From Liolophura sinensis (Eukaryota; Mollusca; Polyplacophora; Chitonida; Chitonidae): a stretch of 64,000 nt of DNA. The stretch spans positions 6,901,740 to 6,965,739 of the forward strand of contig NC_088297.1 of assembly GCF_032854445.1 (NCBI RefSeq). Reading direction: 5' to 3'. Made by a program: the position numbers and the translations under genes. The notes under the pieces were generated by a model, which was not told where the DNA came from, made no database searches, and saw only the letters and a list, made by a program, of their open reading frames with translations. Positions 23,501 through 32,500 of the stretch are shown piece after piece (position 1 is the stretch's first letter; each line of letters starts with the position of its first letter).

Positions 23501-26500
23501 ATCAGACATCATCGCTGCACTGGTGTCATTTGATTATTTGCCAACTGTCACACGTGATCGCTGCACCGGTTTCTGTTGATTATTTGCCAACTATCAGACG
23601 TCTTCGCTGCACGGTTTCATTTTATTATTTGCCAACTATCACACGTCATCGCTGCGCCAGTTACGTTGGATTATTTGCCAACTATCAGACGTCATTGCTG
23701 CACTGGTTTCATTTGATTATTTGCCAACTATCACACGTCATTGCTGCACCAGTAACGTTGGATTATTTGCCAACTAACAGACGTCATTGCTGCACTGGTT
23801 TCATTTGATGTTTTGCCAACTATCAAAACTATTAACTATCAACTATTAAAAAAAAACAGTGGCATGCTGGTGCATGGGCATGGCGAGTAATTTGTTTGAC
23901 AGTAGGTTCACTAACGTGCGGTTAGAACAAACTCCGTACAGTAACACAGCCTACACTACACTCTCAACGAATAGACTATATTGTGTTTTATAACACAATT
24001 TCCCAACGTCCATCTTTAAAACCGTACTGCCATGGGATCACATACTGCAAGAGTTAAAATAAAATTTATTTGTTAAGGTTATATTATACTGAACGTTTTA
24101 ACAATTTCAAGTATGTCAGTGTTACAAACAGGGTTTACAGTAAAACCGATAGCGGTTTAGGTAACTGGTGTCGACCGCCGTCAAGACATGTTGAACTCCG
24201 CCCAATATCCAGCATTCCACTGGTTTTTGAATAATTATGAGGACACCCCAGACAATGGGTTCTTGCCGTCGAAACCGAGCCTATGGATTTTAACATTATG
24301 AATTAGAAAAAGTGTTCTAACTTTATTTCCCTTGCAATAATGTGAATTTTAAACTTATCAGTGAGTATGAGCTTTGAAATAGACTTTAAATGTGAGCAGA
24401 CACAGTGTGTCCACACAAAAATATTAACAATGGTTAGTTTTCAGTTAGTACTTTGTCCAGTAAATGCTTACCACAATTTCTCCCATCTTCGTCATTTTTA
24501 CAATCCGTTATTCCGCCACACTGACGATGTGCTGACAAGCAGGTGAGGTCCTGACACACGAAACCACCACTCGCACAAGAAGGAACTGTAAGGAATGATG
24601 TTAAAACATTAATGTTTTTTGTTAAATACATGCATTATTACTTTCAGTCAAGATGGACAATCATTTATTTATTTATCTATGGACATGATGAATTAGACAA
24701 AGCGTTCTAGTTTCAATATCCTTGCAATGATGTGGACGTTCAGCATATCAATCCGTACAGCTTGCGTTGTTACGTGACACTAACTAATGGCAATTTTGGT
24801 AGTGAGTATGGCTGATTTTACAGACAGCTTAATGTAAGCAACTCTCTAAAAGAAATAGACCATAGGATTCTGTTGGTGTAGACATCTTAAGGCCTAGTTT
24901 TGTTTTCATATGATTTCTAGTATATGTTATGACAACACTGCAAGAACAGTTAGAAAAATTCCTAACTGAGGTAAGCCGACAAGCCCGATTTCATCGGTTA
25001 CGTGTGACCATTTCTCAACAAACGCAGTGTCGTAGCTCTGTGATGTAGTCTTTGTTCATAAAATCCTGTTCATAGGACAAAGGCTCTGAAGACGGAGCAG
25101 AAGCGGACCAATTCCTTGTTGTACCAGATGCTTCCGAAATCTGTGGCTGAGCAGCTGAAGAAGAACGAAGAAGTGACCGCTGAGACGTTTGATGAAGTCA
25201 CCATCTTCTTCTCGGACATCGTTGGCTTCACGTCTCTCTCGGCTCAGTGCTCTCCCGTACAAGTGGTTAACATGCTGAACAGCCTGTACACGCTGTTTGA
25301 CGACAGGATCGACAAGTACGACGTGTACAAGGTGGAGACCATCGGGGACGCTTACATGGTGGCTTCTGGTAAGATTACCTACTTCCTACGATGGAGATTG
25401 TGGGGTGAGAATTGTTTTTGAAGAAATGTTGTCGGATGGACTTTTACTATGAGCTGAACTTTTATCGTTAAGAACATGCTGCAACTAGATGCGAAAACGT
25501 TCATCAGATGGTTTACCAAGTCGCTTAGCGGAATAATGCAAGTGCCCCTCCTGTTATATGTTACATAATATGTTATCTTAAGTGGTATGTCATATGTTAT
25601 AACAGGTGTACCCTCTGAAATAGGCCAGCTGAACTATTCGCTATTTATTTATTTATTTGATTGGTGTTTTACGCCCTACTCAAGAATATTTCACTTATAC
25701 GACCCCACTGGTGCCACTATTCGTTATTAAGCGTTTGCGTCTTTTTTATATGGGCTAATACCTCATCAGATCCACAAGAGTTAGTACACATTATATCAGA
25801 TGGCGAACTCCTGAACATATATAATGCTTGTCCCCCCGAGGAAATGTTACAATATGTCGAGTTCAAAACGGTGAGATTGTCAAACCGTGATTTCTATTAG
25901 CCAGTTGAAAATAGGAAATGCGCTTTTTCATGCGATTGCAGCATTAGGCAAATGGACGTAAGGCTTCAGACCAAAAGAGCCGAGCGCGTGATAGACTAGG
26001 CTGGAGACCAAAAAGGCCGAACACGTGATGGACTCTTCTTGAGACCAAAACGTGTCGAACCTGTAATAGACTATGCTTCGGACCAATAGGGACGAACCCC
26101 GTGAGGGGCTAGGTTCGTGGTAAATAGCCCCAATCCAACGTCACTGAGAGTAAAAACGATTTGGGCTTTTCATCCCTGAGGCACACAGATATGAATGACA
26201 AGGTGACCGAAGTTTACTACATATATAAGGCGCTAACATGATTTTCGTGTTAAAGACCACAAAGACAATTGCCTTGTAGAGAGATATCTGGACTTCAGGC
26301 AAAATGTACGACGAGTCCTTTTTCCATCTACGCGGCCACTTTCAGATTAGAGTTATGTATTACACAAGCCCAAAAACAGCAAGTACGCAGGGATAGGAGT
26401 CATATGACTAAAAATTGTTGAGTACGACGTTAAACCCTAAGCACTCACTCACTCAGTCAAGCTTTCCTATTCCCCTCCTATAATGTCTTTTCTCCTCTAC

Positions 26501-29500
26501 AGGCCTGCCACATAGGAACGGCAAACGTCACGCAGCCGAGATCGGCACCATGGCCCTGGACCTCTTGAACAACATCACCAGCGTGGAGATCCCCCACCTG
26601 CCGGAGACACACTTCAAGCTCCGCATCGGTCTTCACACAGGTCAGTTAGACACTCTAAGCAAAGCCAATAAAAAGATGCTAAGCCTCCATAAGTTTGTCA
26701 CTTAAAATATTAGGTGAAAATCCGGAATCAGTGTGTGCATGAAATCTAAGGATTTCTGGGTTAATATTTCGTAAAGACGCCTTCTGATATGAAATCCGTC
26801 TTACGCTGTAATTGTTACGATATTTTTTATTTACCATTCTAATTTCCAGGCCCGGCCGTTGCTGGCGTCGTTGGGTATAAGATGCCGCGGTATTGCTTGT
26901 TTGGAGAAAGCGTAACTATTGCCTCCCGCATGGAATCTCTTGGAGAAGGTAAGACACAACCTGGACCCTGTGCATTACTCTAAGTCTCTCTAGTTTATTC
27001 CCAGAAATTCGGTTTCCTTCGAGCTTTCCGATTTTCACCATCCAAACCTCCAAACCTAATCGCTGTCAAATAAACAAGCCAGGAAATCAATTCATAATCA
27101 ACACAACCATTACAAAGGGTAAAACTGATTCTGTGTATCACGTTGTATTCTTTTCAATACGCCTGCAATGTTCTGTATTCCCGCCTGTCTTGGCCTTGTT
27201 GACAACAAGCAATCAATGGCGTTCGCCTGACGTGTTGAAGAATTTATTTATTTATTTGATTGGTGTTTTACGCCGTACTCAAGAATATTTCACTTATACA
27301 ACAACGGCCAGCATTATAGTGGGTGGAACCGAACAGCGCACTGGGGAGACCCACGGAGACCCGCAGGTTGCTGGAAATCTTCCCACTTACGGTCGGAGAG
27401 GAAGCCAGCGTGAGCTGGACAGGAACTCACAGTGACCGCATTGGGAGAGGCTCCTGGGTCATTAGGCTGCGCCAGCGCGCTAACCAACTGAGCCACGGAG
27501 GCGCCGACTTGTTGAAGAAGGCTTGTCTTTTACCAGTATGAAGTGGAAATCTCTACGCCATACATGGTAAAGTTGGTTATAATCTTACCAAAGGTAATAC
27601 TGATCGCCATTGTGACAAGTTTTTTAAAGATTGTGTTCATCTGTAAATGCATTAAACTATCAGTCAAGTAAAAGACAACTGACCGTTTTTAGCCAAGCGC
27701 ATTCACGTCAGCCAAACAACATACGACACTCTCCAGGAAATGGGAGGGTTCCAACTGGAGCTACGCAAAGATGACGTCGTCAGTGTAAGTATAACAGCTG
27801 GCCTCGTGTTAGCTTTAGTTTTTTTCTAATGTACGGAAGCCAGATAAGGTCATTATCATCATACCATCGTTCAACGATGGGAGGGGGCCTCCGTGGCTCA
27901 GTTACTTAGCGCTAGCGCAGCGTAATGACCCAGGAGTCTCACCAATGCGGTCGCTGTGAGTTCAAGTCCAGCTCATACTGGCTTCCTCTCCGAACGTACT
28001 TGGGAAGGTCTGTCAGCAACTTGCAGATGGTCGTGGGTTTTCCTCGGGCTGTGCCCGGTTTCTACCCACCATAATGTTGGCCGCCGTCGTATGAGTGAAA
28101 TATTCTTGGGTACGGCGTAAAACACCAATCAAATAATAAATAAATAAATAAATAACGTTCAATGATGGCGTCACACGATGTCCCGAATCGATGTTCATTT
28201 CATTTTTATCCATTTTATGAAAGCTGGATAAGGTCATCGCCATACCATCGTTCCATCAGTGTGTCGCCAGATCGTGTCATGGTAGTACTAAGCGACAGCG
28301 CAATAATAAAAACCGATGGGACGACGCTACAAAAATGGTTACCGCCACCTCTGGACATGGTGTCACCGATGCATCACATCGTGACTAACTTTGATACCTC
28401 AACCTGCAGCGCATTTCTAGTCCAGCTCATGCTGGCTTTCTCTCCGATCGTAAGTAGAAAGGTCCGTCAGCAACATGCGGATGGTTGTGAATTTCTCTCG
28501 GGCTCTTCCCGGTTTCCTCCTACCACAATGCTGACTGTCGTCGTATAAGTTACGTATTCTTGAGTACAGCGTATAAACAGAAATAAATAAATTAATCTAT
28601 CAACTTATTAACATAGCTCGCTGATGCAGTATTATCTCCATAGCTACCGGCCCGGATAGGACAGTGGTAGAGCGTCCGCTTCGGGGAGTGTTGATCCAGG
28701 GTCAATCCTGGGCCGAGTCACACATAAGGCCTCAAAAGAGAACGTTGTAACTTTCACCATGAAGGGGACAATGCAACGAGTATCGGGGCGGCTTACTTGC
28801 CTTCGGTAAGGCGTCCCAGTGAAGCAGCACTAAATGAAAGAGCGGTGGAAATCCGCCCTGCAACAAGGAGGCATATTACACGCACATGCACTCTCCAGAT
28901 TCCGTCGTCTTCATAAGACTGAAAAATTGTTAAGTATGACGTTAAACCTTAATCAATCACTCACTCACTATCTCCATAGATATTACATAATTGAAACAGT
29001 TTCTTGGTTGACTTTTTTTCCACTTTAGCATGGTATTACAGACTTTTTATATTTAAAGAAATTTCTGTTTGTTTAATTTTGAACAGGATTTCTCAGAGCT
29101 AATTAATTTGCAGGAGTGAACTATGCGTAACATTTTTATAACACGGTGTTGATATTTTGCATGGGATTTCATAAACATTATATGACTTCGCCCTAACGTT
29201 TTAGAGATTTTGAGCAATTTCAAATGATGTCAAATGAATTTACGCAGATGTTATATTCCCATAACTGGACAACGGTGGGATATGTGTTTTATAAACACCT
29301 GCCGCATCATCTGCTTTTAAGAATTTTATACTGAAATAACATAGTGGTGCAATATCGTTTATGTGTTCTGAAACGATATAAAACAAGATGAACAGAGATA
29401 CAGGCGTCGATTTCGTTAATAAACGATGAAGACCCCGACTGTCTTTCTTGAGATTGAAGGTGCCAACTATTACAGAGTTAAAGACGTCGACGTTGTTTGT

Positions 29501-32500
29501 TAGAGATGACGAACGAGATTTGTTAGTTTGAATAAAGACGATTTTGTTAGGGAGAAAGGCACCCGCACTGTTTTGTTAGAAATAAAGACACCAACGTTGA
29601 TTATAAGAGATGAAGAGAAAGCTACAAACTGCAAATACAAAAACAACACTGCATGGGAGATCCAAGTTCATTCAGGTCATGGCCGTACAATTGCATTTGG
29701 AATGCAGCGCGAGGTAATACGAGTTTTGGATGGTCTAATCAAGAGTAAGCCCAGAAAACTTCGACATTCCACCGGTTATGACATACGACACAACAGTTCC
29801 TCTAGTCACAGCCTATTCATACAGAGCCACCCTTTCCTTGAGCTTAATTAGCTATGGCCATGAATAAATACTCAACTTCTACATGAGTATAAAATAAAAT
29901 AAAACGACGGCGAGTAAAACCAGAGGAGCAACAGTATGCTAGTTGGCAAATCGGTGAAATCTGGCCTCTTACGTGAATTGGGTAAATATGTAATAGAAGT
30001 TACTTCAAACACCTATTGAAAAAAGCAATCAATTTCTTAGTTTCTCTCTCTTGCAGAAGGACCCATCGCTAAGCGCATCTCTGAAAAACAACCTGCGCAC
30101 ATATTGGCTGACGGGACGAGTGGGAATGAATCTTAAAGCTCGAGCTGCAACACCTTCGGGATCAGATTTTTCTGAACTGGACAACGATGAACCCAGGAAA
30201 AAGGGTAAATCTATTTCTTGTTTAACTTTTTCCTTAGTTTGGTTAAGGAGTGGCTCTGTATAATTATATATAGTACATTATGTTATATATTCTTATATTT
30301 CAAAAGGAGATTGTTATGTATCTCAGTGTAATGACCCAGAGTCTCTCACCAATGCGGTCGCTGTAAGTTCTAGTCCAGCTCATGCTGGCTTCCTCTCCGG
30401 TCGTACGTGGTAAGGTCTGCCAGCTGCCTGCGGATGGTCGTGGGTTTCCCCCGGGCTCTCCCCGGTTTCCACCCACCATGATACTGGCCGCCGTCGTATA
30501 AGTGAAATATTCTTGGGTACGGCGTAAAACACCAATCAAATAAATAAATAAATGTTATGCATCTATCTCGATATCAAATACAGTCAGAAAAATATTATAC
30601 ACCTACTATCTGGCGCGTGACTAGAAAGTTGGAATATATACCGTTGGATGCGTGTAATATATTGACAATACGTGTATACAGGTATAACGAGGTAACTGTA
30701 ACCATATGCATATATCCGCTCGATGGTTGTGGAAAGGCGAATTGTCGTTAACTTCAGGACGAAGATGCGTTTCTCGCAGAGCTATGGTTGTGACAGGGCG
30801 AACCTTGGTTGATGGTTATGGCAAGTCGAATTTTTGGCAATGGTTATGGCAAGGCGGATCTCTGGGAAACTATAGCTAATCCAGCGCTAGACGGCGTTTC
30901 ATTTACAGATGGTGATGGCAAGATGAAAATTTTGGTACGCCACCTGGTGGCGCGAAACTTTAAAAGGAAAAACAGCCCATATATGAGAAAAAGAAAATGT
31001 CGTTTTCCGATATGGTATGGTCACTCTACACTACGCGTGTTTATTTACGCAGGAGAACATTAAAACAACACTTTACCCTTTTACTTACTAGGTCACAAGT
31101 GTCCTAGACCACGACTTGCGGCAAACATAACTTCAGCACAGCGCTTCAGCTGATACTTGTCTTCATAAGCACAATTAGCGACGGATATTAAGTCTTTGTT
31201 ACGTGATGATTACACATAAAGTGATGACGTGATAGCAGGTGATCAGCTTCTGGTTACCTGCAAACCATACTCCTTACATAGCATGTACCGCCCCTTACGC
31301 CCAATTTCGGTGTATTGAGCTTTCTTTTGTAGCCTAATTTCAGTATATTGAGTTTTCTTTTGACAGATATTTTTCAAAGAAAATTTCAGCCAAGATTAAT
31401 ATAATAGACTTACAGTAAAGAGAGTACATCAAGAGCTGCGTCGACAGTGTCGTAGTTGGCAAATGGTCAGACGTAGTAGGTGAAATGCCTCAGTTTACCT
31501 CAGTTAAGGTTTTATTTTAACTTCTCAAACAAATGCTGAAATTGTAGCAATTTACACGCCCCTTGCACCATGGCTTAATTAAATATAGGTAAAAAAGTCA
31601 GTGTTACCTAATAGACGTCACTGATCTGGAGTTACTCAAAATGGTGTGCCGTCATCACATTTATATGCATATATGACATGGTTGACAGGTTTGTATTTTT
31701 TCTGCTTTTTAAAGTGTCCATCTTGACATTATTTACAATTCTCTTTTTACTCAGGAAACCTGTTTTAATAAATGTGAGGGGGAACGTTTTTGAGCACAGT
31801 ACATGTCTTCAAACGTGTGATAATTTACTAAAAAGCCTTGGTTATCTCCCCTGTATGACGTTTTCAAGCAGTATGTAAGCAGGCAGGGATGAGCGTCCGT
31901 GCAAGTGTTGGCACATAGGAATGTGATGCTTCTGAGTGAGTGAGTGAGTGAGTGAGTGCTTGGGGTTTTAACGTCGTACTTAACAATTTTTCAGTCATAA
32001 GACGACGAAGGAATCCTTAGAGTGCATGTAATGTGCCTCTTGTTGCCGGACGAATTTCCCACCGCTCTTTTATTTTGTGCTGCTTCACTGAGACCCCTTA
32101 CCGAAGGCAAGTAACCGCCCCGCCTGAGCCGTTATACTGATACAGGTCAGCCAGTGGTTGCACTGTCCCTTTCATGCTGAACTCCAAGCGAGGAAGATAC
32201 GACTTCCTCTTTTAAATTCTTAGGTGTGACTCGACCTAGGATTGACCCTAGATCTACCACCCCCGGTGATTCTTCTGAGACGTGACCATGTTCCAATATC
32301 ACCCCCCCCCCCCCCCCCCCCACCACCTTGCGTTTCGAATTGCGCATGTTTTTCGGCTACAATCGTTCATGCAGAGATGGGCACATGCGTGCGGATGTTT
32401 AGACTGCACAGCCCGAATGAATATTACATGTGACCAGTAAACCTGACGACTTGATTAAAACACACAGTTCAATTAATTATTTTAACTCAGTTTGGAATAC

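Noticed and set aside
22505-23808. Series of plus-strand frames (159, 74, 61, 120 codons) with [12 protein letters not shown] repeats
   Set aside because: All arise from the 46-bp satellite and break at each small indel.
22235-23832. CRISPR-like array
   Set aside because: Unique spacers are absent, the whole 46-bp unit repeats, and the context is a eukaryotic intron.
29528-29851. 107-codon frame in intron 8
   Set aside because: Starts at a non-ATG codon, spans degenerate short repeats and has no homology I can recognise.
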